The notes under the pieces: model-generated
Told to the model about the DNA's origin: nothing
The model's input: the letters and a program-made list of their open reading frames with translations, nothing else
Databases searched by the model: none
Program-made: the position numbers and the translations under genes
NCBI GenBank assembly: GCA_014879945.1
Contig: JACSRE010000148.1
Coordinates: 16,728 to 80,727 of the forward strand
Reading direction: 5' to 3'
DNA: 64,000 nucleotides
From: Myxococcus sp.
GTDB lineage: Bacteria > Myxococcota > Myxococcia > Myxococcales > Myxococcaceae
In this document: one piece after another, positions 38,797 through 51,540 of the stretch
Layout: each line of letters begins with the position of its first letter
Position numbering within the stretch: the stretch's first letter is position 1

Positions 38797-39180
38797 TCAG
38801 CGGCGCAGCAGTGACGCGATCGCCTCGCCCAGCTGGGCGCGACTGAACGGCTTCTGCAGGTGCGCCACCTGGGGCTCGCTCAGCAGCCGCGTCGCGACCT
38901 CTTCAGGGGCGTAGCCCGAGCAGATGATCACCGGAATGCCGGGCCTCACGCGCCGCAGCGCCGCGAACGTCTCGGCCGCGGGCCGCCCTGGCATCATCAC
39001 GTCGAGGAGCACCACCTCGGCCGCGCCCCAGGCGCTCAGCTGCGCCTCGGCGTCGAGGCCGTCTTCGGCCACGCGCACCTCGAAGCCCAGCGCCTCGAGC
39101 AGGCGACTGGTCGCGCGACGCATGAGCGGGTCGTCGTCGACGAGCAAGACGGAGCCCGCGCTCGTGCTGGACTGCACCAT
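38797..39180 (-). CDS. Stand-alone response regulator receiver protein
   Basis: A 127-residue single-domain receiver. Acidic pocket Asp15-Asp16 (LLVDDDP), phosphoacceptor Asp60 (VVLLDVMMPG), switch Ser88 (IICSGY) and Lys110 (LQKPF) are all present. There is no output domain, so it acts in a phosphorelay or by protein contact. It resembles CheY-like receivers fused to hybrid kinases. ATG 39180 has GGGGAAGG upstream. It begins only 20 bases after the 3' end of tRNA-Arg with no terminator between, and precedes malQ by 30 bases. Confidence 0.9.
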   Translation of the reverse strand: MVQSSTSAGSVLLVDDDPLMRRATSRLLEALGFEVRVAEDGLDAEAQLSAWGAAEVVLLDVMMPGRPAAETFAALRRVRPGIPVIICSGYAPEEVATRLLSEPQVAHLQKPFSRAQLGEAIASLLRR

Positions 39181-39200
39181 GTCGTCGCCTTCCCCGCTTG

Positions 39201-39274
39201 CGCGCCCGGCGGGACTCGAACCCACGACCCTCGGCTTAGAAGGCCGATGCTCTATCCAGCTGAGCTACGGGCGC
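39201..39274 (-). tRNA. tRNA-Arg (anticodon TCT)
   Basis: The 74-base gene folds fully. Acceptor GCGCCCG/CGGGCGC, D-arm AGCTCAGCTGGATAGAGC, anticodon stem TCGGC/GCCGA with loop CTTCTAA (TCT), T-loop GGTTCGAGTCC, discriminator G. CCA is not encoded. It reads AGA and probably AGG, rare codons in this GC-rich genome. Confidence 0.95.
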
Positions 39275-39294
39275 CTGCACTGCTGCCCTTCAAG

Positions 39295-39368
39295 TCGGGG
39301 TGGCCGGATTCGAACCGACGACCTTCTGCGCCCAAGGCAGACGCGCTACCAAACTGCGCTACACCCCG
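39295..39368 (-). tRNA. tRNA-Pro (anticodon TGG)
   Basis: The 74-base gene folds fully. Acceptor CGGGGTG/CACCCCG, D-arm AGCGCAGTTTGGTAGCGC, anticodon stem TCTGC/GCAGA with loop CTTGGGC (TGG), T-loop GGTTCGAATCC, discriminator A. CCA is not encoded, unlike tRNA-Pro(GGG). It lies 20 bases before tRNA-Arg and is presumably co-transcribed. Confidence 0.95.
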
Positions 39369-39524
39369 TGTTGTGAGCGCGCCTTCTGGCCCACATGGCG
39401 GTGACGCGCAAGCACGGGGATCACTGACATCGGGGGCTTGTGCGAAGGGCTGACTTTGACCACATTCCCGCAAGTCCGCATTGCGGCCGGGCCGGCCCCC
39501 TTGCAACGTAGACCGGTGACTTTG

Positions 39525-41156
39525 ATGCCCTTTTGGCGACGTGGCCTGACGGCGCTGGTGGTGCTGGCGCTCGCAGGTTGCCCGAAGAACGAGCCTCCCC
39601 CCGAGGTGCCGCCTCCGCTCGCCGAGTGCGACGGGGTGGCCGAGCGCACGCCGATGCGCCTGCTGACGCGCGCGGAGTACGACAACACCATCGCCGACCT
39701 GCTCGGTGACGTCAGCAATCCCTCGAAGGACTTCCCGCGCGAGCCCATCGTTCACGGCTTCGACAACGACGCCAGGTCGCTGCTGGTGAGCGACGAGTCG
39801 GTGACCCGCTACCTCGAGAGCGCCGAGGCGATCGCCGCGGGCGTGATGGCCACCCGGAAGGAGCGGGTGCTGCCGTGCCAGAGCCGCGACACCGCCTGCG
39901 CCGACGCCTTCATCTCGACCACCGGCCGGCGGCTGTTCCGCCGCGCCCTGACGGTCGAGGAGCGCGCCGCCTTCAAGGTCTTCTTCCAGCAGGTCTTCGC
40001 GTCGCAGAACGGCAACTTCGAGGTGGCCATCGAGTGGACGCTGCAGGTGATGCTGCAGTCGCCGCAGTTCCTCTACCGGTTCGAAGAGGGCGAGGTGCCG
40101 CCCAGCAAGTGGGACATGCGCACGCCGCTGCTGGGCGTCGAGCTCGCCAGCCGCCTCTCGTACCTCCTCTGGGCGTCGGCGCCCGACGACACCCTGCTCG
40201 ACCTCGCCGAGGCCGGCCAGCTCGACGACCCCTCCGTGCTCGAGGCCCAGGCCCGCCGGCTGCTGGGCGACGCGCGCGCCATGCGCGGCCGCATGCGCTT
40301 CGTCTCGTTGTGGCTGCGCGCCGACGACATCGCGCGGCTGAGCAAGGACCCGGTCAACTACCCGAACTTCTCGCCGCAGCTCGCCGCGTCGTGGCAGCGA
40401 TCGTTCGAGCTGTTCCTGCGTGACTCGCTCTCGCGCGAGGGCAGCCTCAAGGCGCTGCTCACCAGCGACCGCCTGTACGTCAACGATCTGATGCAGGCGT
40501 ACGCGAACCGCAGCGGGCTCGACGCCGAGTTCACCCCCGTCGCCATGCCCGACTCCCAGCGCCTGGGCGTGCTGACGCAGCCGGGGTTCCTGGCGCGCCT
40601 GTCGTCACCCGATCAGTCGTCTCCGATTCGGCGCGGCATCTTCGTGCTCGAGCACCTGCTGTGCCAGCCGCCGCCGTCGCCGCCGCCCGGGTTCAACCCC
40701 GTGCCGCCGATGGCCAACACCGGCGCGACCACCCGCGAGCGCTTCAAGCAGCACTCGGTCGACCCGAACTGCTCGGGCTGCCACGCGCTGATCGACCCGG
40801 TGGGCTTCGGCTTCGAGCACTACGACGCCGTGGGCGCCTTCCGCGTCAGCGAGAACGGCCTGCCCATCGACGCCAGCGGCTCGGTCTTCGCGGCGCACGA
40901 CGAGAAGCTCTCGGGGCCCTTCAACGGCATCGGCGAGCTGGCCCGCCGCCTCGCCGACTCGCGGCAGGTGCACGACTGCGTCGCCTCGGAGTGGATGCGC
41001 TTCGCCATGGGCCGCGGGCTCGGGGCCGGCGACCAGTGCAGCCTCACCCAGGTGCAGGACAAGTTCACCGCGTCGCAGGGCCGGTTCGACGATCTGCTGG
41101 TGGCCATCGTGATGAGTGACACGTTCCGGACGCGTCCGGCAGGAGTCGCGCGATGA
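39525..41156 (+). CDS. DUF1587/1592/1588/1585 lipoprotein (planctomycete-type PSD/PSCyt protein)
   Basis: A 543-residue predicted lipoprotein; Cys19 follows LALAG. Modules in order: DUF1587 (MRLLTRAEYDNTIADLLGD), DUF1595 (ADAFISTTGRRLFRRALT), DUF1592 (LLGVELASRLSYLLWASAPDD ... LYVNDLMQAYAN), DUF1588 with a C416-S-G-C419-H420 motif (FKQHSVDPNCSGCHALIDPVGF), and DUF1585 at the C-terminus. The CxxCH motif suggests a bound c-type haem. These families abound in planctomycetes, verrucomicrobia and myxobacteria, often near polysaccharide genes, but their role is unsettled. The stop overlaps the DUF1552 start (ATGA); the pairing is characteristic. Confidence 0.88.
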   Translation: MPFWRRGLTALVVLALAGCPKNEPPPEVPPPLAECDGVAERTPMRLLTRAEYDNTIADLLGDVSNPSKDFPREPIVHGFDNDARSLLVSDESVTRYLESAEAIAAGVMATRKERVLPCQSRDTACADAFISTTGRRLFRRALTVEERAAFKVFFQQVFASQNGNFEVAIEWTLQVMLQSPQFLYRFEEGEVPPSKWDMRTPLLGVELASRLSYLLWASAPDDTLLDLAEAGQLDDPSVLEAQARRLLGDARAMRGRMRFVSLWLRADDIARLSKDPVNYPNFSPQLAASWQRSFELFLRDSLSREGSLKALLTSDRLYVNDLMQAYANRSGLDAEFTPVAMPDSQRLGVLTQPGFLARLSSPDQSSPIRRGIFVLEHLLCQPPPSPPPGFNPVPPMANTGATTRERFKQHSVDPNCSGCHALIDPVGFGFEHYDAVGAFRVSENGLPIDASGSVFAAHDEKLSGPFNGIGELARRLADSRQVHDCVASEWMRFAMGRGLGAGDQCSLTQVQDKFTASQGRFDDLLVAIVMSDTFRTRPAGVAR

Positions 41157-42460
41157 AGCGCCTGAGCCGACGAAACGTCTTGCGCGGGGCCGGCGGCGTC
41201 GCCGTCGCCCTGCCCCTGCTCGCCGACTGGGCGCGCGCCGACGGGCCGCCGCCGAAGCGGTTCATCGCCTCGTACGTGCCCAACGGGGTGTTCACCCCGC
41301 AGTGGTTCCCCACCGCGGGCGCCGACGAGCGCACCTTCACCCTCGGCGCGATCCACCAGCCGCTGGTGCCCTACAAAGACAGGTGCCTCTTCGTGCAGGG
41401 CATCGACATGAACGTGGCCATTCAGGGCACGGGCGAGATGCACCAGCGGGGCCTGGGCGCGCTGCTCACCGGCGCCAAGCTCAACAGCGGCACCTTCATC
41501 GGCAACGACGGCAGCTCGGCCGGCTGGGCGAAGGGCAAGTCGATCGATCAGGAGGTGGCGCTGATGATCGGCCAGACGACCCGGCTCTCGAGCCTGCAGC
41601 TGGGCGTCAACGCCCAGGAGCGCGACGTCTCGGGCGTGATGAGCTACGGCGGCGACGCGGTGCCGCTGCTCCCGCAGAACGATCCGCGGGTGACCTTCCG
41701 CAACCTCTTCATGGACGGCGCGCCGGGCCCGATGCTCGACGCGGTGCAGGCCAGGCGGAAGTCGGTGCTCGACGCGGTGCTCGATCAGGTCGCGGTGGTG
41801 AAGCGGCGCATGGGCGCGGTCGATCAACAGCGCCTCGACGCCCACTTCACCAAGGTGCGCGAGCTCGAGCGACGGGTGACGGCGCTGCCTCCCGGCACCT
41901 GCCCCGCCCCCATGGCGCCCGGCGAGCTGAACCCGCTCACCGAGGCCGCGATGCCCGAGGTGGCGAAGCTCCAGCTCGACTTCGTGCTGCTGGCCTTCCA
42001 GTGCGATCTGACCCGCGTCGCCACCATCATGTGGAGCGACGCCAAGAACCACCGGGGCATGCCCTTCCTCGGCATCAACTCCTCGATCCACAACATCACC
42101 CACTACGGCGACTCCGACATGGGGCGCCTGAAGCTGATCGATCGTGATCGGTGGCAGATGCAGCAGTTCGCCTACATCCTCGAGGGGCTCAAGAACGTCG
42201 CCGACCCCAACGGGGGCACGCTGCTCGACAACACGCTCGTCTTCCAGGGCAGCGACGTCTCGCGCGGCAACGTGCACTCGCACGACGACATGCCGCACCT
42301 GCTGGCCGGCGGCGCGGCGGGCTGGCAGATGGGCCGCTTCGTGAGGTTCGGCGGCCAGCAGCACAACAACCTGCTGGTCTCGATCCTCAACGCCTTCGGC
42401 GGCACCCACACCACCTGGGGCGACCCGGCCTTCTGCACCGGGCCCCTGCGCGGGCTGTGA
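41153..42460 (+). CDS. DUF1552 protein with Tat signal
   Basis: A 435-residue exported protein. MKRLSRRNVLRGAGGVAVAL is a clear twin-arginine signal (SRRNVLRG), implying folding before export. The mature part has the DUF1552 pattern: FIASYVPNGVFTPQWFP, VQGIDMNV, GMPFLGINSSIHNITHYG and the His-rich SRGNVHSHDDMPHLLAGGAAG. DUF1552 is related to alkaline-phosphatase-like DUF1501 proteins, but no activity is established. It overlaps the DUF1592 gene by four bases. Confidence 0.9.
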   Translation: MKRLSRRNVLRGAGGVAVALPLLADWARADGPPPKRFIASYVPNGVFTPQWFPTAGADERTFTLGAIHQPLVPYKDRCLFVQGIDMNVAIQGTGEMHQRGLGALLTGAKLNSGTFIGNDGSSAGWAKGKSIDQEVALMIGQTTRLSSLQLGVNAQERDVSGVMSYGGDAVPLLPQNDPRVTFRNLFMDGAPGPMLDAVQARRKSVLDAVLDQVAVVKRRMGAVDQQRLDAHFTKVRELERRVTALPPGTCPAPMAPGELNPLTEAAMPEVAKLQLDFVLLAFQCDLTRVATIMWSDAKNHRGMPFLGINSSIHNITHYGDSDMGRLKLIDRDRWQMQQFAYILEGLKNVADPNGGTLLDNTLVFQGSDVSRGNVHSHDDMPHLLAGGAAGWQMGRFVRFGGQQHNNLLVSILNAFGGTHTTWGDPAFCTGPLRGL

Positions 42461-42476
42461 GCGCCGGCGCCGCGCG

Positions 42477-43115
42477 TCAGTAGGGCACGTACTCGGGGCG
42501 CGGGTGCTGGCTCCACTTCTGAATCGAGGGGCGCTTCCAGTTCGCCTCGACGTAGGCCCGCACCTTGGCCGGCAGCGGGTCGGCGTTGGCGTTGAGGCGC
42601 TGCAGCATCATGGCGAGATCGGCGTCGGCGATGCACCACTGGCCAAAGAGCGTGGTGCGCTGATCCGAGAGGAGCCGCTCGCAGGCCGCCAGCAGGCGCG
42701 CGACGGCGTGCTGGCCGCCCTGGCTCAGCGGCCGGGTGGTGGTCTCGTACCAGACGGTGGCGGTCGAGCGCTCCTCGCGAATGGGGCCCAGATCGCTGCG
42801 CACCCACGCCATGATCTCACGGCAGATCCCCCGCTCCTTCAGGTCTTCGGGGAACAGCCGCGGGTACTTCGGGAAGGGGAAGGTCTCGGCGAGGTACTCG
42901 ATGATCGCCTGCGACTCGGCGAGCCAGTAGTCGCCGTGCTGCAGCGCCGGCACCCGGCCGGTGTGGGCGAGGTACTGCGGCGCGCGGTGCTCCTGCTTCG
43001 GCAGCGACACCTCCTTCACCGTGTACGGCAACCCCTTCTCCTCCAGCGCGACGAAGGCCGACATCGCGTACGGCGAGATCCAGTGGTGGTCGATGTAGAG
43101 GGTGAGCGGTTCCAT
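42477..43115 (-). CDS. yfcF: Glutathione S-transferase, YfcF-like
   Basis: A 212-residue GST-family protein resembling E. coli YfcF along its length: HHWISPYAMSAFVALEEKG, GRVPALQHGDYWLAESQAI, IMAWVRSDLGPIREERSTA and LFGQWCIADADLAMMLQRLNAN. YfcF has glutathione transferase/peroxidase activity against oxidative stress. ATG 43115 gives the thioredoxin-fold start (MEPLTLYIDHHW); an ATG 18 bases upstream is possible. It follows the FHA-like gene by 27 bases. Confidence 0.88.
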   Translation of the reverse strand: MEPLTLYIDHHWISPYAMSAFVALEEKGLPYTVKEVSLPKQEHRAPQYLAHTGRVPALQHGDYWLAESQAIIEYLAETFPFPKYPRLFPEDLKERGICREIMAWVRSDLGPIREERSTATVWYETTTRPLSQGGQHAVARLLAACERLLSDQRTTLFGQWCIADADLAMMLQRLNANADPLPAKVRAYVEANWKRPSIQKWSQHPRPEYVPY

Positions 43116-43142
43116 GCGCCCGTCGTAGCGCATCGCGCGCGG

Positions 43143-44507
43143 TCAGGGTGAGGGCGCGGCGGCGGCGAGCCACTGACGATAGGCAGCGCTCAGGTTCGCG
43201 CGCTGGAGGAAGACGAAGCGGCGGCCGGCGTCGCGCACCAGCTCGCCAGAGGCGAACAGCGCGAGGCCGTCAGGCGTCGTCCACCCGTCGGCGAAGGGCA
43301 CGATCGCCAGGCCCCAGGCGAACCCCGGGCGCGCGCGCGACAGGGGCAGCACCGCGCCGGTGTCGAGCTCGACCAGCAGCGCGTCGTGATCGTCGCCGGC
43401 CCAGTCGACGTTCGGCCGATCGATCGCGCGGGCGAGCGGCGCCGGCAGCGAGGTGCCGCCCAGCATGAAGCGCGTCGTCGGGTGGCGCTCGAGGAGCCCG
43501 CGCAGCTCGTCGGCGCGCTCGGCCAGGCGGGTGCCTTCGAGCGAGATCGTCGCCCACCCGCTCCCGACGAGCGCGTCGATCGACGGCCCCAGCGGCCCCA
43601 GCGGCGCAGCGAGGTGCAGCCGAAGGGTGTGCGCACGCGGCGGGCGGGCGCCCAGCGCCAGCAGCGCGCTCATCGGGACGGCGGCGCTGAACTGCAGGCC
43701 CACCACGCGCACCGTAGAGGGCAGCGCGGCGAGCACCGACTCGAGGCGCGCGCGCGACTCGGTGCCGTTGCACAGCAGCGTCACCCGCGAGAGCGCTCCG
43801 AAGACGGGGCCGGCGAAGGCGCGGCCCAGGCGCTGCGGCTCCAGCCGGTCGCGGGGCCCCAGCCAGAGGCTGCACGCCACCACGTAGCCGCACTTCCACG
43901 AGACGTGATCGAAGCGCAGCTCACTCAAGACGTGGCGCTCGCGGCGCGTCGAGGCGTACTCGCCCAGCAGCTCGGGGTCGCTGGTGCCGTCGCGCAGCTT
44001 CAGCTCGTACGCCGCCATCAACGCGTGCGGCGCCTGGTGCTCGATCAGCCAATCCGCGAGCACGTGCCAGCGCCCCTCGTCACCAGGCCGCGCGGCGACC
44101 GCGTCGAGGAGCGCCTCGGGAGGCTCCCCGCGGGCCACCACCCGCTCGAGATCGACGACCTCGAAGACGAGCCCCAGCGACGGCTCCACCCGATCGCCGG
44201 GGAAGAGGTCGCGGCGCCGCTCGACCAGCGCCTCGCCGTTGACCCGCAGCGCGCCGCCGTGGCCCGGGTGCGCCACCGTCCACCGGCCAGCGGGGTCGAT
44301 GGTCAGCCCGGCGTTGGTGCGGCCACCCCACCCGTCGCGACAGAACGCGCTCCAGGCCTGCGGGTCGACCGAGACCACCACGTCGCAGCTGGGGTCGAGG
44401 CCGAGGGTGTAGTGGCCCGAGCGCCCTTCGAGCAGCTCGCCGCCGCCGGGGAACGAGACGGCCACCCCGGCCGGGACCTGCAGCAGCTTGAGCCCGAGGC
44501 GCGGCAC
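43143..44507 (-). CDS. FHA-like and TIGR02996-domain protein
   Basis: A 454-residue protein of unknown function. Residues about 12-115 look like a diverged forkhead-associated domain (GHYTLGLDPSCDVVVSVD ... GRWTVAHPGHGGALRVNGE ... LFPGDRVEPSLGLVFEVVD). Residues about 130-165 match the TIGR02996 short domain (PEALLDAVAARPGDEGRWHV ... LADWLIEHQAP), common in multi-paralogue families of planctomycetes and myxobacteria. The rest, about 190-440, reads like beta/alpha repeat sequence with conserved LHLAAPLGPLGPSIDALVGSG. It lies 25 bases after parE. Confidence 0.65.
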   Translation of the reverse strand: MPRLGLKLLQVPAGVAVSFPGGGELLEGRSGHYTLGLDPSCDVVVSVDPQAWSAFCRDGWGGRTNAGLTIDPAGRWTVAHPGHGGALRVNGEALVERRRDLFPGDRVEPSLGLVFEVVDLERVVARGEPPEALLDAVAARPGDEGRWHVLADWLIEHQAPHALMAAYELKLRDGTSDPELLGEYASTRRERHVLSELRFDHVSWKCGYVVACSLWLGPRDRLEPQRLGRAFAGPVFGALSRVTLLCNGTESRARLESVLAALPSTVRVVGLQFSAAVPMSALLALGARPPRAHTLRLHLAAPLGPLGPSIDALVGSGWATISLEGTRLAERADELRGLLERHPTTRFMLGGTSLPAPLARAIDRPNVDWAGDDHDALLVELDTGAVLPLSRARPGFAWGLAIVPFADGWTTPDGLALFASGELVRDAGRRFVFLQRANLSAAYRQWLAAAAPSP

Positions 44508-44532
44508 CAGGCCTTCGTACCGCGTGGGCGGC

Positions 44533-46458
<1,926 letters not shown>

Positions 46459-46461
46459 CGG

Positions 46462-48864
<2,403 letters not shown>

Positions 48865-49049
48865 CGTTTTTCCCGTGCCTTATTCGGCGTGTTGCGCGTG
48901 CTACAGGACTGTTCGCGGGCGACCTTACCCAGCATCGATCGACACACAAGAAAATGACTGCACGAACGTGTAGGTGCGTGTCGGCCCGATCGGGCGCTCG
49001 TCCGTTCGACGGACGTGCGTTCCCAGAGCACTCGGGTAGTGTCGCGGGC

Positions 49050-50273
49050 GTGATCTCCCTCCTGCTCGTGGTGCTCGCCGCGCCGGCCCAAGGCCCCGCT
49101 GCCTCCCCGTCTACGCTGCCCAACCGGGCCTCGCTCTTCGTGGTCTCGAAAGAGACCGCCGAAGCCAGCGGCGCCAGGGTCGAGGTCGAGCTGCGCAAGG
49201 CCCTCGACGAGCGCTCGGTCGCGCTGACTGATCTCGAGTCCCTCTTCCCCGATGATCTGCCGGCCAACAGGGGCGCGGCGCTGATGAAGGAAGGGGTCGA
49301 CGCCGTCGACAACCTCGACTTCGACGCGGCCAACGCGAAGTTCGCCGAGGCGCTCGAGTTCTGGAGCCAGACGCCCGCGCACGCCGACGTGAAGGAGCTG
49401 GCGACCGCGCACCTGCACCTGGCCAACATCGCCCTCCAGACCGGCGGCAAGCCCGGGCAGAAGGTCGCCGCCGAGAACATCGGCAAGGCCCTGGTGCTGC
49501 ACCCCACCCTCGAGCTCGACCCCAAGTACTTCGGGCCCGACGTGAAGAAGCTCCTCGACAAGGGCCTGGCCGACCTCAACAAGGCGCCCAAAGCGGCCCT
49601 GAAGATCGTGTCGGCGCCGCTGGGGGCCGAGGTGATGTTCCGCGGAGCCGCCCTGGGGGTCACCCCGCTGGCAGAGGCGCCCTCGGTGCCGCTCGGGCGC
49701 CACCTCGTCACCGTCAAGCGCCCGGGCTTCAAGCCTGCCGGCGCCTTCGTCACCGTCACCAAGGACGGCGGCGAGGCGTCGATCGAGCTGGCCGAGGCCG
49801 AGGGCTACGCGCAGGCGCTCAAGTCCATGCGCGCGCTGGTGCCCGCCAACCTCGGCAAGGGTGTTCCACAAGCGGCCCGAGACGTGGCCAGCACCATGAA
49901 GTCGCGGTTCCTCATCGTCACCGAGGTCTCGCCCGGCGGCGACGGCCAGCTCGAGGTGTGGGACGTCGAGACCCGCGCCCGCCTCAAGGACGTCGCCCTG
50001 CCAACCGACGGGAACTTCGGCCCGGTGATCGACAAGGTGAAGGCCTTCCTCGCCAATCCGTCTCCGGTGGCCGTGGCCAAGACCTCTACCGTCACCGCGA
50101 CCGCGGAACCCGCCTCGGGTGACTCGGTGTTCTCCAAGTGGTGGTTCTGGGCGGCCGTGGGCGGCGTGGTGGTGGTCGGCGCCGCGGCGACCACGGTGGG
50201 CGTGGTGGCGTCGCAGCCACAGCAGGCGGCTCCGGCCCAGCCCGGCTTCAACCCGGTGTTGTTCCCTCTCTAA
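49050..50273 (+). CDS. Exported PEGA-domain protein with C-terminal membrane span
   Basis: Starting at GTG 49050 gives 407 residues and a signal peptide (VISLLLVVLAAPAQG); an upstream ATG would bury it. Residues about 20-170 are helical and TPR-like (GVDAVDNLDFDAANAKFAEA). Residues about 180-245 are a PEGA domain (ALKIVSAPLGAEVMFRG ... GRHLVTVKRPGFKP). A Val-rich helix at about 365-388 anchors the C-terminus. PEGA proteins are surface or periplasmic, commonly beside S-layer or sporulation functions. It is followed by a second PEGA gene 8 bases downstream, and the two look like diverged paralogues. Confidence 0.75.
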   Translation: MISLLLVVLAAPAQGPAASPSTLPNRASLFVVSKETAEASGARVEVELRKALDERSVALTDLESLFPDDLPANRGAALMKEGVDAVDNLDFDAANAKFAEALEFWSQTPAHADVKELATAHLHLANIALQTGGKPGQKVAAENIGKALVLHPTLELDPKYFGPDVKKLLDKGLADLNKAPKAALKIVSAPLGAEVMFRGAALGVTPLAEAPSVPLGRHLVTVKRPGFKPAGAFVTVTKDGGEASIELAEAEGYAQALKSMRALVPANLGKGVPQAARDVASTMKSRFLIVTEVSPGGDGQLEVWDVETRARLKDVALPTDGNFGPVIDKVKAFLANPSPVAVAKTSTVTATAEPASGDSVFSKWWFWAAVGGVVVVGAAATTVGVVASQPQQAAPAQPGFNPVLFPL

Positions 50274-50281
50274 AGGTCCTC

Positions 50282-51499
50282 ATGCGCGCGCCCCTCGCCC
50301 TGCTGTGTTGCCTCGTCGCGACGGCGACGGTGGCCGCGCCTCCTCCGACCGAGCGCCGAATCGCCGCCCTCATCGTCCCCATGGACAAGGGCGCCGAGTC
50401 GCACGCCCTCAAGCTCGAGGGCTTCATCGGCGACGCGCTCAAGGAGTACCCGGGCTTCACCGTCAAGACCTCTGACGAGCTGTTCGGCATCCTCCCTGAC
50501 GAAGACGCCGCCGCCAGCCTCAAGCGCGCGCAGACCGGCTTCGCCGAGTCGAAGGCCGACTTCGACAACCGGCAGTACGAGCCGGCCGAGCGCAAGCTGC
50601 GCGCGACGCTCAAGGAGTACGACAAGGCCGCGGCCGCGATGAAGACCTGCGGCGAGCTCTGCGACGCGTGGGCGATGTACGGCGCGGTGCTCCAGGCCCG
50701 CGGCGAGGTGGAAGAAGCGAAGCTGGCCATCCTCAACCTCATCGCCCTCTCGCCCACCTTCGAGCTCGATCGAAAGAAGTACCCGCAGGGCTTCCTCTCG
50801 CTCAAGGCGCAGGTGGCCATCAGCCGCAACGCCCAGCTGCGCGGCAACATCGCAGTGAAGACGAAGCCCGCGGGCGCGCGGGTGTTCGTCAACGGCGAGT
50901 TCCAGGGCTTCAGCCCCGTCACGCTCCAGACCCTGCCCATCGGCAAGACGATGCTCCGCGTCGAGAAGCCGGGCTTCCGGCAGGTGGGCACCATGATCGA
51001 GGTGACGCCCGACGACGTCGAGTACTCCCCCGAGCTGATCGCCTCGTCGGGCTTCAAGGCCTTCGACGCCCTGATGGATCGCCTGGCCGCCGAGGCGCTC
51101 AAGGACAAGGGCGGCACCACCATGGGCAGCGTCGCCAAGACCCTCGGCCTCGACCGCGGCCTCATCACCATCGTGAAAGATCTCGAGGGCGGCGGCACCG
51201 AGGTCACCCTGGCGTACTTCGAGCTCAAGACGGGCAAGCGGCTGGCGGTCAAGCGCGCCACCATGCAGGGCGACGAGTTCGGGCAGATGAAGAGCGAGAT
51301 TCAGCGCATGGTGAACTGGGTCATCAACAACGCCGAGGGGCCCGGAGACAAGGTCAGCCGCTCCGGAGACCCGCTCGACAACCGCGCCGGCACCGAAGAG
51401 TGGAACTCGGAGGACCGCGGCGGCCGCACGCAGCAGCGCGAGAAGAAGAAGAAGGGCAACGACCCGCTCGACGGGGTCAGCGGCACCGAAGACTGGTGA
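50282..51499 (+). CDS. Exported PEGA-domain protein
   Basis: A 405-residue paralogue of the preceding product, with signal peptide MRAPLALLCCLVATATVAA. Residues about 70-180 are helical (FDNRQYEPAERKLRATLKEY, EEAKLAILNLIALSPTFELD). The PEGA domain spans about 186-242 (GNIAVKTKPAGARVFVNGEF ... GKTMLRVEKPGFRQVG). In place of a membrane span it ends in a charged tail with a duplicated motif, DPLDNRAGTEEW and DPLDGVSGTEDW, around an EKKKKG run. It is presumably co-expressed with the first PEGA gene and the fusion protease downstream (41-base gap). Confidence 0.75.
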   Translation: MRAPLALLCCLVATATVAAPPPTERRIAALIVPMDKGAESHALKLEGFIGDALKEYPGFTVKTSDELFGILPDEDAAASLKRAQTGFAESKADFDNRQYEPAERKLRATLKEYDKAAAAMKTCGELCDAWAMYGAVLQARGEVEEAKLAILNLIALSPTFELDRKKYPQGFLSLKAQVAISRNAQLRGNIAVKTKPAGARVFVNGEFQGFSPVTLQTLPIGKTMLRVEKPGFRQVGTMIEVTPDDVEYSPELIASSGFKAFDALMDRLAAEALKDKGGTTMGSVAKTLGLDRGLITIVKDLEGGGTEVTLAYFELKTGKRLAVKRATMQGDEFGQMKSEIQRMVNWVINNAEGPGDKVSRSGDPLDNRAGTEEWNSEDRGGRTQQREKKKKGNDPLDGVSGTEDW

Positions 51500-51540
51500 C
51501 GCCCAGAGACTTGCCCCACGCCGCGCAGTAGACCCGCGGC

